A stretch of DNA of 12,894 nt, from positions 1-12,894 of the forward strand of contig CAYZIS010000053.1 in NCBI GenBank assembly GCA_964478545.1. The letters run 5' to 3'. The translations under genes were made by a program, and so were the position numbers. Below the pieces are notes generated by a model that did not search any database, was not told where the DNA came from, and was given only the letters and a program-made list of their open reading frames with translations. The stretch's first letter is position 1. Every line of letters starts with the position of its first letter. Shown in pieces: positions 1-7,591 of this stretch. The DNA comes from DQWO01 sp964478545. Its GTDB lineage: Bacteria > Desulfobacterota > Anaeroferrophillalia > Anaeroferrophillales > Anaeroferrophillaceae.

Positions 1-28
1 TATTGTGACACAAAAGAGCCGGTATTTT

Positions 29-274
29 TCAGAATAAAGTGCAATACAACACCTGTTCTTTTAATTGATGGCTCAGGCGATCCAGCAGGCGGATAATTTC
101 CTGGTACAGGCTTTGTTGGGAACGAATGGTGTTAGCTTTGCGGCGTTGATTTCGCCGATTAAGCTGCCGGCTGAGCACTTTTGTTCGTCCCCGTTCGGCC
201 AGGGTGGCAGCGGAAGGAGCCGTGGACGGGGTAACCTGGAAATAACCTGATTTCAGCAGGCTGTCTTCAGCCAT
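29..274 (-). CDS. Small basic hypothetical protein coupled to nitroreductase
   Basis: This 81-residue reading frame matches no family I recognise. Its middle (about residues 27-50) is rich in Arg, Lys, Gln and Asn. The last 30 residues look like one amphipathic helix with Leu/Ile spacing. It has no signal peptide, membrane segment or cysteine pair. Translation is supported by context: the ATG at 274-272 overlaps the 3' end of the upstream nitroreductase gene by 8 bases, and a GGGAG sits about 7 bases before it, inside that gene. This is the usual layout for translational coupling. The basic centre could suggest nucleic-acid or membrane-surface contact, but that is only inference. It could also be a chance frame; the ribosome-binding site and overlap are the main arguments against that. 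Confidence 0.5.
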   Translation of the reverse strand: MAEDSLLKSGYFQVTPSTAPSAATLAERGRTKVLSRQLNRRNQRRKANTIRSQQSLYQEIIRLLDRLSHQLKEQVLYCTLF

Positions 275-803
275 GTTCAGTCTCCCGGTAGAGAATCAGT
301 TCATCCAGGGGTTTGCGGGATGCCGGTTTGGGCTGATAGTTGGGTGCCGGGTATCCCAGGGCCACCACCGCCATTAACTCATATCTTTTGCTCAGCTGTA
401 AAATATCAACCACCTTTGGTCCATTTTTTAAGATCTCTCCCAGCCAGACAGCTCCCAAACTCTGGCTGTGGGACGCCAGTAGCAGGTTTTGAATGCAGGC
501 GCCTACTGCTTGAATATCCTTTTCCCGGTGGTAGAGGGATTCGGTATCCAGGAGAACAATAATCAGTACCGGAGCACAGCGGATAATGCCATGGTAATGG
601 CTTAATTGGGCAATTTGATTTTTCAAGTCCTGCCGTCGGACAATGGCAAAGCGCCAGGGTTGATTGTTGAGCCCCGATGGTGCCAGTCGTCCGGCCTCCA
701 GCAATCTGTCAACCAGTTCGTCAGCGACGTCTTTTTCACCATCAAACTTGCGGATGCTTCGTCGCTGGAGGATTGCTTCCATGACCTGGTTGTTTTCGAT
801 CAT
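267..803 (-). CDS. Nitroreductase family FMN-dependent oxidoreductase
   Basis: This 178-residue protein belongs to the NAD(P)H-dependent, FMN-binding nitroreductase superfamily, soluble cytoplasmic enzymes that usually work as dimers and reduce nitro compounds, quinones or other electron acceptors. The N-terminal RRSIRKF at residues 14-20 is the phosphate-contacting FMN motif. A GRLAPSGLNNQPWRF block follows at about residues 38-52, and a C-terminal GYPAP...KPASRKPLDE block is typical of the family. The length fits the short, single-domain members. The start at 803 is chosen because AGGAG lies 6 bases upstream; a second Met at residue 8 is possible. The gene is divergent from rarA and overlaps the small downstream gene by 8 bases. 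The physiological substrate cannot be told from sequence, and many relatives are annotated only as nitroreductase. Confidence 0.9.
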   Translation of the reverse strand: MIENNQVMEAILQRRSIRKFDGEKDVADELVDRLLEAGRLAPSGLNNQPWRFAIVRRQDLKNQIAQLSHYHGIIRCAPVLIIVLLDTESLYHREKDIQAVGACIQNLLLASHSQSLGAVWLGEILKNGPKVVDILQLSKRYELMAVVALGYPAPNYQPKPASRKPLDELILYRETEHG

Positions 804-861
804 TTTGAACTCCTGATAAATGATTTTATTATGGACCGGATCGCCATGTTATCCTTCTTAT

Positions 862-895
862 CATATAAACTAACGATACTGGTGAAGCAAGTCAA
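862..895 (-). promoter_or_regulatory. Candidate promoter for nitroreductase operon
   Basis: On the minus strand TTGACT (895-890) is followed after 17 bases by TAGTTT, with further TA-rich bases beyond. The -35 box is good and the -10 box poor, so this is a weak prediction. It would give a leader of roughly 60 bases before the ATG at 803. Confidence 0.3.
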
Positions 896-980
896 GAGTT
901 AGCATCCAATATCCAAAAAACAACCGAAATCTTGGGGTAATGGATGGTTGCGCCGGATGCAATTCTCGCCGCTTTCCAGG

Positions 981-1009
981 TTGCCATCTGTCTTTCTTTA
1001 TGAAATAAT
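981..1009 (+). promoter_or_regulatory. Candidate promoter for rarA-uvrC
   Basis: TTGCCA (981-986) and AATAAT (1004-1009) are separated by 17 bases. This gives a start site about 45 bases before the rarA ATG. Both boxes deviate from consensus. I see no LexA-type palindrome, though LexA sites vary between phyla. Confidence 0.3.
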
Positions 1010-1060
1010 GTCGATGGCTTCGTAAAAAATGTACCTTCTTTATTATTGGATAGTTATAAA

Positions 1061-2371
1061 ATGCCGAAATTATTTGGACAGGATAGTGAAATTCTGGCTC
1101 CGTTAGCCTACCGTCTGCGGCCCCGCTCTTTTGAGGAGCTGGTAGGTCAGGAGCATATTTTGGGGACCGGGGGGCTTGTCCGGCGTTTTTATGAGGCGGG
1201 ACAACTGCCATCGATGATTTTCTGGGGAGGCCCCGGTTGTGGCAAGACGACCCTGGCCATGGTGTTGGCCCAAAGTATCGGGGCAGATTTTTACCCGCTT
1301 TCCGCGGTTACCGCCGGGGTTGGGGATATCAAAAAAATCAGTAAAAAAGCCCGGGAAAATAGGGAAGCGTCCCGCAAGACGGTTTTATTCCTCGATGAAA
1401 TTCATCGCTTTAACCGAGCTCAGCAGGATATCCTTCTTGGTCCGGTGGAAGAGGGGGTGCTGATCCTTCTGGGAGCGACGACGGAAAATCCTTCCTTTTC
1501 GGTTATTACCCCGCTGCTTTCCCGCAGCCGGGTCATTGTGCTCAGGCCTTTGGGGGAAGAAGATCTGCTGGTCCTTTTAACCCGTGGTCTGGCTTTGTTG
1601 CAGGAGACTGCCGGCTATCCGGTCTCGGGTGATCCGGAGGCTTTGTCTTTGTTGGCTGCCTATGCCCAGGGGGATGCCCGCCGGGCTTTGAATTTGTTGG
1701 AAACGGTGGTGACGAATGTACCGTCTGGCACCGCTGTCATTACTCCGGAGGAGCTGAAGCCGTTTTTAGACCAGCGCTGGCTGGCCTATAATAAAAGTGG
1801 TGAAGAGCATTTCAACCAGATATCCGCTTTTATCAAAAGTATGCGGGCCGGTGATTCCGATGCTACTCTTTACTGGCTGGGACGGATGTTGGAATCGGGG
1901 GAAGATCCTCTGTATTGTGCCCGGCGGATGATTCGTTTTGCCAGTGAGGATATTGGCAACGCTTCACCCCAGGCGTTACAGATGGCCATCAACGCCCGGC
2001 AGGCCTATGAAATCCTGGGGTCACCGGAAGGGGAAATGTCCCTGATGCAGGCTGCGGTTTACCTGGCCGTGGCCCCAAAAAGTGATGCGGTTTACCTGGC
2101 GTTTAAACGGGTTAAACGTGAATTGAAACAGACCGGCAATTTGCCGGTCCCCCTGCAGGTGCGCAACGCCCCGACCAAGTTGATGAAAAAACTTGATTAT
2201 GGCAAAGGCTATGTCAATCCGCACCGGGCAGCCGAAGCTGGTGGGCCACTGCTGGAATGCCTGCCGGATGGTTTGCGGGAACGGTATTTCTACCGGCCGG
2301 GCCATAACGGTTTCGAAGATACCATCTGCCGTCGTCTGCAGGAACGAAAGGAGAAGAAGAAAAAAGGCTGA
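1061..2371 (+). CDS. rarA: Replication-associated recombination protein A (AAA+ ATPase)
   Basis: This 436-residue protein is RarA/MgsA, related to eukaryotic WRNIP1/Mgs1, a clamp-loader-like AAA+ ATPase acting at stalled replication forks. The N-terminal PLAYRLRPRSFEELVGQEH signature is diagnostic. Walker A is GGPGCGKT at residues 56-63, and Walker B is FLDEIHRF with Asp112 and Glu113. A sensor-1-like GATTENPSF follows, then an arginine-finger region (LLSRSRV). The C-terminal half has the RarA tetramerisation features, including RRMIRFASEDIGNA. Length is typical. I start at the ATG at 1061; an in-frame TTG at 1046 would add five residues but lacks a ribosome-binding site. The stop is one base before the uvrC ATG, so the two genes are almost certainly co-transcribed and translationally coupled. 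The shared theme is repair and fork rescue. Confidence 0.95.
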   Translation: MPKLFGQDSEILAPLAYRLRPRSFEELVGQEHILGTGGLVRRFYEAGQLPSMIFWGGPGCGKTTLAMVLAQSIGADFYPLSAVTAGVGDIKKISKKARENREASRKTVLFLDEIHRFNRAQQDILLGPVEEGVLILLGATTENPSFSVITPLLSRSRVIVLRPLGEEDLLVLLTRGLALLQETAGYPVSGDPEALSLLAAYAQGDARRALNLLETVVTNVPSGTAVITPEELKPFLDQRWLAYNKSGEEHFNQISAFIKSMRAGDSDATLYWLGRMLESGEDPLYCARRMIRFASEDIGNASPQALQMAINARQAYEILGSPEGEMSLMQAAVYLAVAPKSDAVYLAFKRVKRELKQTGNLPVPLQVRNAPTKLMKKLDYGKGYVNPHRAAEAGGPLLECLPDGLRERYFYRPGHNGFEDTICRRLQERKEKKKKG

Positions 2372-2372
2372 G

Positions 2373-4190
2373 ATGAAAGAACTGGAAAGAAAAGTTGCCA
2401 ACCTGCCTTTGTCTCCCGGTGTCTACCTGATGAAGGATGCTCAAGGGAAAGTGCTGTATGTGGGTAAAGCTATTTCGCTTAAAAAGCGGGTGCAATCCTA
2501 TTTTTCCGCGGCTCCCAAAGCGGTCAAAGTCGTGGCTCTGGTGAGGCGCATTCATGATCTGGAAGTGATGGTGACTGCCAGTGAGCTCGATGCCCTGATT
2601 CTTGAAAATACCCTGATCAAGAAATATCGGCCAACCTATAATGTTGAGCTTAAAGATGATAAAAATTATCCCTATGTCCGCCTGCAGGAAAGCCAGAAAT
2701 ATCCCCGGCTGGAAATTGTTCGTCACCGGCGCCGCGATGGGGCACTTTATTTTGGTCCTTATCCTTCTGCCGGAGCCCTGCGCGAAACCTTGGCGTTGTT
2801 GCAAAAACATTTTTTACTGCGCCGCTGCTCCAATCGTCAATTTGCCAACCGGATGCGTCCTTGCCTGAATTACCAGCTGAAACTCTGCCAGGGGCCTTGT
2901 TGTCGGGAGGTAGATCCCGGAAAGTATCGGCATCATATTGACCAGGTGATCATGTTTTTGCGAGGTAAGGGTCAGCAGGTTGTTGACGGTTTGGCAGCGG
3001 AAATGTCCGCATTGGCTGCCGAGCAGTCTTTTGAAGCTGCTGCAAGATTACGTGATACCATTTTCGCCCTGCAAAAAATTCTGGCAACCCAGGAAGTGGA
3101 CAGCCCTGCGGGGGATGATCTGGATGTTATCGGCCTTGCCGGGGATGAAACCCAGGGGTTTGCTCTTTATCTGCTTACTATCCGCCGGGGGAAAGTGGTT
3201 GGCGGCCGTCCCTTTGCTTTTTCCCGTTTTGTCGGTTATGCCGGCGAATTAATTGCTGCTTTTTTGCAGTGCTACTACAGTGAAGAAGTTATGCCGCCGC
3301 CGGTGATTCTGGTTTCCCAGATAGTCGGTAATCATGAGCTGCTTGAGCGCTGGCTGAGCGCGCTCAGAAAACGTAAAGTTGAATTGACGACTCCCATACG
3401 GGGACGAAAAGCGGCGTTGCTGACCATGGCAACCGATAACGCCCGGGCTTTTTTTCGCCAGCAACAACAGGATTCAACCGATTTGCAGCAGGTTCTTGTG
3501 GTCTTGGGGCGCAAAACAGGGATGAAAAGGGTGCCGGCTGTTATTGAATGTGTGGATATCTCCAATTTTCAGGGGGATTTTCCGGTTGCCAGCCTGGTGT
3601 GCTATGTCAATGGTCGGCCCCAAAAAGAGAGCTATCGCCGCTACCGGCTTGATGATATTGCCGGACCGGATGATTTTGCCATGATGGCGGCAGTGATGGA
3701 GCGGCGCTTTACTTCAGGGACAGAGCGGGAAAAACCGGATATGCTGCTGGTTGATGGTGGTAAGGGGCAGCTTTCGGCCGTGGCCCGGGTGCTTGACCGA
3801 TTGCAGGTTGGTGTTTCCATCGTTGCTATCGCTAAAGGACGTGATAAACGGGGGAAAAAATCGCGGGTTGCCGTTGACAGGTTTTTTATTCGCGACCGTA
3901 AAAATCCTTTAAGTATCCATCCTCAGTCCGGTGGCTACCTGCTGTTGCAGCAGATTCGTGATGAGGCCCACCGGTTTGCCATCAGCTATCACCGGCAGCG
4001 GAGCCGGAAAAGCCTGACGGAAAGCGTGCTGCTGGAAATCCCGGGGATTGGTCCGGTCAGAGCCCGCAGTTTGTTGGAACATTTTGGTAGTCTTAAAGAT
4101 GTACGGGAAGCCGGAATCGAAAGCCTGGAAAACTGCCCTTTCCTTGATCGGGGGACGGCATCGCGGGTTTTTCAGTATTTTAAGAGCTGA
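2373..4190 (+). CDS. uvrC: Excinuclease ABC subunit C
   Basis: UvrC is the dual nuclease of nucleotide excision repair. It binds UvrB on damaged DNA and cuts on both sides of the lesion. This 605-residue protein has the full family architecture. An N-terminal GIY-YIG nuclease domain spans about residues 11-95 (GVY at 16-18, YVGKA at 29-33, Arg39, Glu78). Cys152, Cys164, Cys172 and Cys176 have the spacing of the family's iron-sulfur ligands. A UVR domain that contacts UvrB lies near residues 195-235. The RNase H-like nuclease follows (ECVDISNFQG and LLVDGGKGQL), then C-terminal helix-hairpin-helix motifs (EIPGIGPVRARSLL). The ATG at 2373 follows the rarA TGA by one base, and AAGG lies 5 bases before it. 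A longer frame opens upstream at 2193, but it lies within rarA and adds residues foreign to the family. Confidence 0.97.
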   Translation: MKELERKVANLPLSPGVYLMKDAQGKVLYVGKAISLKKRVQSYFSAAPKAVKVVALVRRIHDLEVMVTASELDALILENTLIKKYRPTYNVELKDDKNYPYVRLQESQKYPRLEIVRHRRRDGALYFGPYPSAGALRETLALLQKHFLLRRCSNRQFANRMRPCLNYQLKLCQGPCCREVDPGKYRHHIDQVIMFLRGKGQQVVDGLAAEMSALAAEQSFEAAARLRDTIFALQKILATQEVDSPAGDDLDVIGLAGDETQGFALYLLTIRRGKVVGGRPFAFSRFVGYAGELIAAFLQCYYSEEVMPPPVILVSQIVGNHELLERWLSALRKRKVELTTPIRGRKAALLTMATDNARAFFRQQQQDSTDLQQVLVVLGRKTGMKRVPAVIECVDISNFQGDFPVASLVCYVNGRPQKESYRRYRLDDIAGPDDFAMMAAVMERRFTSGTEREKPDMLLVDGGKGQLSAVARVLDRLQVGVSIVAIAKGRDKRGKKSRVAVDRFFIRDRKNPLSIHPQSGGYLLLQQIRDEAHRFAISYHRQRSRKSLTESVLLEIPGIGPVRARSLLEHFGSLKDVREAGIESLENCPFLDRGTASRVFQYFKS

Positions 4191-4203
4191 TTTTTTTAAT
4201 TGC

Positions 4204-4232
4204 TTGAATCATTGCTGATGATAGGCTATCAT
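4204..4232 (+). promoter_or_regulatory. Candidate promoter for the RmlD-like gene
   Basis: TTGAAT (4204-4209) and TATCAT (4227-4232) are 17 bases apart in the 162 bp gap after uvrC. The -10 box is part of a small inverted repeat, ATGATA-GGC-TATCAT, which could be an operator or chance. The predicted leader is about 114 bases. No strong terminator for uvrC is visible before it. Confidence 0.35.
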
Positions 4233-4352
4233 TCAATTTTCATTAACCATAAAGATAATGTCAAAAATGGTTGAGTGCCGATAGTTAACAACCTTTTTTG
4301 GTTCCGGTTTTTGTCAGTTTTGGGCTTGATATCTAAAAGAAAGGAAAAATAG

Positions 4353-5213
4353 ATGGCGGATAAAATTGTTGTAACCGGTTGTCAGGGAATGCTGGGGCGG
4401 GCTGTTGTCAGTCTGTTTTCATTAACGTCAACTGAACATGAAATTATTTCTTTAACCCATGCGGATATGGATATCAGCAATGATCAGCAGGTTTTGCAGG
4501 TGCTGGGTAAAATAAAACCACAGGTCATCATTAATTGTGCTGCTTATACCGATGTGGATGGGGCTGAGGAAGAAAAACATCTGGCCCTGGCGGTTAATGC
4601 CAGGGGGGTAAGGAATCTGGCTCTGGCTGCCGCGGAACACCAGATGTTTATTTGCCATTTTAGTACCGATTATATTTTTGACGGCAAAAGGAAGGAACCC
4701 TATCGTGAATGGGAACAACCCTGGCCGTTGAATTATTATGGTATGTCAAAGCAGGGCGGCGAAGAGATGCTGGCCAGTCTCTGGGATGGATATGTGCTCA
4801 TCCGGACCGGCTGGCTTTATGGCCCGGGTGGAAAAAATTTTGTTGATACCGTCAGGAACAAGCTTGAAGCCGGGGAAACATTGCGGGTGGTGGATGATCA
4901 GTTTGGGGCGCCAACCTATGTCGGGGATTTGGCTGCCACTGCCATTGCCCTGGTCGAACTGCGGGCCCGGGGCAAATTTCATTATACCAATGATGCGGGA
5001 AACGGGGTCAGCTGGTATGAGGTGGCCCGGGAAATTGCCTCGATTTCAGGTTATGATCCGGAGCTGATTACACCGATCAAAACAGCTGACATTGAGCAGG
5101 AAGCTGAACGCCCGGCCCATTCGGTGTTGGGATTACAGAAGATAAAGGAGCTGCTGCCATCCATGATTCGCTCCTGGAAGGAAGCTCTGCGGTCTTATCT
5201 TGGGCAGAAGTAG
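4353..5213 (+). CDS. rmlD: dTDP-4-dehydrorhamnose reductase family protein
   Basis: This 286-residue extended short-chain dehydrogenase matches RmlD/RfbD, which reduces dTDP-4-dehydro-L-rhamnose to dTDP-L-rhamnose for cell-surface polysaccharide. The N-terminal dinucleotide-binding motif is TGCQGMLG with Gly9, Gly12 and Gly15. NCAAYTDVDGAE and FSTDYIFDG are hallmark RmlD blocks, the latter holding the catalytic Ser/Thr. The catalytic pair is Tyr129 and Lys133 in YGMSK. GAPTY at about residues 186-190 and the C-terminal region are also typical. AAGGA lies about 9 bases before the ATG. The gene stands alone: no rmlA, rmlB or rmlC is in the window, so the precise sugar is inferred from family resemblance. 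It runs convergently towards the next minus-strand gene with only 24 bases between their stops and no clear terminator. Confidence 0.9.
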   Translation: MADKIVVTGCQGMLGRAVVSLFSLTSTEHEIISLTHADMDISNDQQVLQVLGKIKPQVIINCAAYTDVDGAEEEKHLALAVNARGVRNLALAAAEHQMFICHFSTDYIFDGKRKEPYREWEQPWPLNYYGMSKQGGEEMLASLWDGYVLIRTGWLYGPGGKNFVDTVRNKLEAGETLRVVDDQFGAPTYVGDLAATAIALVELRARGKFHYTNDAGNGVSWYEVAREIASISGYDPELITPIKTADIEQEAERPAHSVLGLQKIKELLPSMIRSWKEALRSYLGQK

Positions 5214-5237
5214 CAGCAACTTCATGCCTTTGTCCGG

Positions 5238-6047
5238 TCAATTCATCCTATAAATATTCGGACGGCGATCGGAAAAAATATCAATGGTTTGGCGGGCAGT
5301 TTGCAGTTGATTGAAATCCAGTTGGCAGCTGAAAACTCCCTGACGATGGGGCGTTTTGAGAATTTGTTCTCCCCAGGGGTCATAGACGGCTGAAAGGCCG
5401 GGGAAAACCTGTTTGGTTCCCTGGCCGATCCGGTTGCAGGCGACAATAAAAAGCTGGTTTTCAATTGATCGGGCCTTAAGCAGGGCCTCCCAGTGAGCGG
5501 CCCGCTGTTTTGGCCATTGGGCGCTTATCAATAGTACATGGGCCCCTTGAATGGCTAATTGGCGGCTGAACTCTGGAAATCTGAGATCGTAGCAGGTCAT
5601 CAGGCCTACCGGGATATTTTTTATCCTGCCTATTACCATCTCCTGGCCCGGGCTCAAAAAATCCGGTTCATTCATCAGGGAAAAAAGATGGATTTTCTGG
5701 TAGCGGGAAATGATTTTTCCGGCAGGATCAATCAGGTAAAAGGTATTGTAAAATTTTTTGCCTTCCTGTTCCAGCATAGTGCCGCCAATGGTGGTTGATC
5801 TCTGGATTGAAATAGTGCTCAACTGCTCCAGCAAGGCTGGGGTGGACCCGGCCAGTTGGGAAAAGCTGGGAAAATCATAGCCGGTGCTCCACATCTCCGG
5901 TAGAAGAATGAGATCTGTCTGTGCATGGAGATCACGGTCTATAAGTTTTTTGACCCGGGTGAAATTACGTTCTGGCTGCCCCAGGGAAACATTCATCTGG
6001 ATCAGGGAAACGGTGAGTGTGGGGGCAGGTTGATTCATGGTTGGCAT
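5238..6047 (-). CDS. Carbon-nitrogen hydrolase (omega-amidase/Nit-like)
   Basis: This 269-residue protein is a nitrilase-superfamily carbon-nitrogen hydrolase. The catalytic triad is visible: Glu51 in LLPEMWSTGYDF, Lys118 in YQKIHLF and Cys152 in MTCYDLRFPE, plus the second glutamate Glu127. CYDLRFPEF and the GYDF context resemble omega-amidases (YafV/Nit2 branch), which hydrolyse alpha-ketoglutaramate or similar omega-amides. A different amide substrate is equally possible. The protein is cytoplasmic, with no signal peptide. Two starts are open. ATG 6047 has AGGA only 3 bases upstream. ATG 6038 makes a 4-base ATGA overlap with the stop of the upstream gene but has a 12-base spacing from AGGA. 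Either way it is coupled to the thiamine-binding gene before it. Confidence 0.9.
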   Translation of the reverse strand: MPTMNQPAPTLTVSLIQMNVSLGQPERNFTRVKKLIDRDLHAQTDLILLPEMWSTGYDFPSFSQLAGSTPALLEQLSTISIQRSTTIGGTMLEQEGKKFYNTFYLIDPAGKIISRYQKIHLFSLMNEPDFLSPGQEMVIGRIKNIPVGLMTCYDLRFPEFSRQLAIQGAHVLLISAQWPKQRAAHWEALLKARSIENQLFIVACNRIGQGTKQVFPGLSAVYDPWGEQILKTPHRQGVFSCQLDFNQLQTARQTIDIFSDRRPNIYRMN

Positions 6048-6337
6048 TTTTCCTGGACGGACTTTACTTTGCCGTTGATGCTCAATGGTTTATCCCGCCG
6101 ATCATCTAGTTTTATGGTTGTAACAACCCGCTGTGCCCCCATTTCAAATGGCAGCTGGTGCAGTTCTTCGGCCAGCCGCAGCAATTCATTGATTTCACCG
6201 ATCACGATGGTACCCATGGCGGTTAACTGGTGCTCAAGTCCGGAAGACTGTACCTTTTGCAGGCAGCCAGCTACATAAGGGCTGACCCCAGGAGTTCCAG
6301 TCCCTAGGGGGACGACGCTGATTTCCATCATGGCCAT
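6035..6337 (-). CDS. MTH1187-family thiamine-binding protein
   Basis: This 100-residue protein fits the MTH1187/YkoF-like family (formerly UPF0045/DUF77). These are small ferredoxin-fold proteins that assemble into oligomers, and several members bind thiamine or related pyrimidines. The pattern MEISVVPLGTGTPGVSPYVAGC near the N-terminus, LTAMGTIVIGE in the middle and the closing VVTTIKLDDRRDKP block are characteristic, and the length is typical. There are three clustered start codons (6337, 6331, 6328). I give the first, although the nearest GGAG is about 14 bases upstream and no choice is compelling. It is first in a two-gene minus-strand unit, overlapping the hydrolase by 4 or 13 bases. I see no TPP riboswitch upstream, so a role in thiamine metabolism is inference from the family. 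Confidence 0.88.
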   Translation of the reverse strand: MAMMEISVVPLGTGTPGVSPYVAGCLQKVQSSGLEHQLTAMGTIVIGEINELLRLAEELHQLPFEMGAQRVVTTIKLDDRRDKPLSINGKVKSVQEKCQP

Positions 6338-6438
6338 TGTTTTTATCCGCTCCGGGTTAAATTTAAGGCTGAACTTTCTGACTTGTGTTGCCAGAATATA
6401 TTATCAGGATGTTCGGGCTTGGTTCATAGCCGTGTCTG

Positions 6439-6472
6439 CCCAGCCTGCCAGCAGGCACAGCGACAGGCTGGG
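6439..6472. repeat. GC-rich palindromic element (REP-like or terminator-like)
   Basis: CCCAGCCTG (6439-6447) and its exact complement CAGGCTGGG (6464-6472) form a 9 bp stem around 16 bases. A second, competing hairpin GCCTG-CCAG-CAGGC occupies 6443-6456. On the plus strand a T-rich run follows (TTGTTTTTTCAT), so it resembles an intrinsic terminator, but no plus-strand gene precedes it. It may instead be a dispersed palindromic repeat of the REP kind. Confidence 0.5.
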
Positions 6473-6559
6473 TTGTTTTTTCATAATTCAGAAAGTTGAG
6501 TTAAGATTTGCAGTATCGTATAGAACTATAAACGAATTAATCGTCCTTGTAAACTTTTG

Positions 6560-6586
6560 TTGACAGGAGTATATCTTTTTTATAAT
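6560..6586 (+). promoter_or_regulatory. Promoter for the GNAT gene
   Basis: TTGACA (6560-6565) and TATAAT (6581-6586) are both perfect sigma-70 hexamers, but the spacer is 15 bases, shorter than the optimal 17. A promoter with these features may need an activator that untwists the spacer, or may simply be weaker. The predicted leader is about 95 bases. Confidence 0.5.
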
Positions 6587-6687
6587 TGAAGACAGTTACG
6601 TATTGATTGTATGTTGTCTTTTTATTACCCTGTTTTTAAAGACTTTGGGTTGTACGGCAGTAGCCTGAAGACTGGATGGAGGAATGG

Positions 6688-7248
6688 ATGAATCTGAAAG
6701 TGTATCGTAAATTTGTACATACCAGCAATCGGCGGCGGATTTTGATCCGGCCGATGGTAGCGGATGACCGTGAAGCAGTAACTGACATATTTATGTCGGC
6801 GTCTGAAGATGACCTTCGTTTTTTGTACGAAGACGTCAAAAATCCACAGCTCATTGCCTCCTGGTTTGAAAACCTTGATTATGACAAGGTAATGCCGTTG
6901 CTGGCGCTGCATAATGATAAACTGGTGGGTGACGCCACCTTGCATCTTCAGAGGGGAGCATCCCGTCACGTGGGCGAGTTGCGTATCTACCTGACCCCTG
7001 AATATCGCGGGGTTGGCCTGGGGTCTTTGCTGCTCCAGGAATTAATCCGGATTGCCGGGACTATTGGCCTGCGCTTTCTGCTGGCCCAGGTGGTTTCAGA
7101 GCAGATTTCAGTCATAAAAGCTTTTCGAAAGCTTGGTTTTAAGCGCCAGGCGGAGCTGGATGATTTTTTCATGGAAAGTGACGGGACGTTCCATGATGTT
7201 TCAATTGTTGTGTATTCTTTATCCGATGATCAGGAATATATTTTTTAA
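6688..7248 (+). CDS. GNAT-family N-acetyltransferase
   Basis: This is a single-domain Gcn5-related acetyltransferase of 186 residues, using acetyl-CoA (or another acyl-CoA) to modify an amine. The fold begins with RILIRPMVADDREAV at about residues 17-31. The acetyl-CoA pyrophosphate loop is RGVGLG at residues 107-112, followed by the helix SLLLQELIRIA. The late motif SVIKAFRKLGFKRQAEL is the typical beta6-beta7 segment. There is no membrane segment and no cyclic-nucleotide-binding domain. I choose ATG 6688 because GGAGG lies 5 bases upstream; the in-frame ATG at 6676 would overlap that site. The broken cyclase gene starts 36 bases after the stop and probably shares the transcript. The substrate is unknown. 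A protein-lysine acetyltransferase role is possible given the cAMP-linked neighbour but is not shown. Confidence 0.88.
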   Translation: MNLKVYRKFVHTSNRRRILIRPMVADDREAVTDIFMSASEDDLRFLYEDVKNPQLIASWFENLDYDKVMPLLALHNDKLVGDATLHLQRGASRHVGELRIYLTPEYRGVGLGSLLLQELIRIAGTIGLRFLLAQVVSEQISVIKAFRKLGFKRQAELDDFFMESDGTFHDVSIVVYSLSDDQEYIF

Positions 7249-7284
7249 TCAATATTTTTTCCACCCACGCCTTGGTATTTTTTC

Positions 7285-7566
7285 ATGACAGCTGATCAGG
7301 GAGCTTCTCCGGAGATTATTGCGAAGTTGCGTGGTACCCTGTCCAAACATCAGGATGCTCTTATTTCCCGTTCCGTAGAGGCCGTCTGGTCAAAGATTCC
7401 CGCCTACCGTAATCGGAAACTGGAGGAAGTTCAAGCCAGCTTTGCCGGCTGCTATCAGGCCTATCTTAAGGTGCTGATTACCGGCGTGTTTACCTCCATG
7501 GAAGATTATATGCACCAGATGGTCAGGCAGCGAAGCGCCGAGCAGGTGCGGCTTTCGGCTATTTAG
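7285..7566 (+). CDS. N-terminal fragment: RsbRD_N-like sensor domain
   Basis: This 93-residue all-helical fragment starts ASPEIIAKLRGTLSKHQDALISRSVEAVW and resembles the N-terminal domain of RsbRD-type stressosome co-antagonists, a domain also found ahead of other signalling modules. The resemblance is by pattern (an early helix with a central Trp, then YLKVLITG and SAEQVRLSAI), so the family name is tentative. The frame stops at a TAG in the middle of what should be a continuous helical domain. Alone it would be a truncated sensor with no output domain. Confidence 0.55.
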   Translation: MTADQGASPEIIAKLRGTLSKHQDALISRSVEAVWSKIPAYRNRKLEEVQASFAGCYQAYLKVLITGVFTSMEDYMHQMVRQRSAEQVRLSAI

Positions 7567-7591
7567 GGCGCGTTTCTGATTTTCCGCGAGG

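Larger units (their letters stand above)
6338..6687. other. 350 bp divergent intergenic region
   Basis: This gap separates the leftward thiamine-binding gene from the rightward GNAT gene. It is AT-rich except for a GC-rich palindromic block at 6439-6472, and it contains a near-consensus rightward promoter at 6560-6586. An open frame across its left part has no ribosome-binding site and no family resemblance, so I do not call a gene here. Confidence 0.6.

Noticed and set aside
870..1211. 113-codon minus-strand frame across the rarA start
   Set aside because: It lies opposite the conserved N-terminus of RarA and has no family features.
2193..2372. 60-residue N-terminal extension of UvrC
   Set aside because: It lies wholly within rarA; the ATG at 2373 has a ribosome-binding site and matches the family start.
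6330..6563. 77-codon plus-strand open frame in the intergenic region
   Set aside because: Low-complexity hydrophobic sequence running across the GC-rich palindrome, antisense to the start of the thiamine-binding gene, with no ribosome-binding site.
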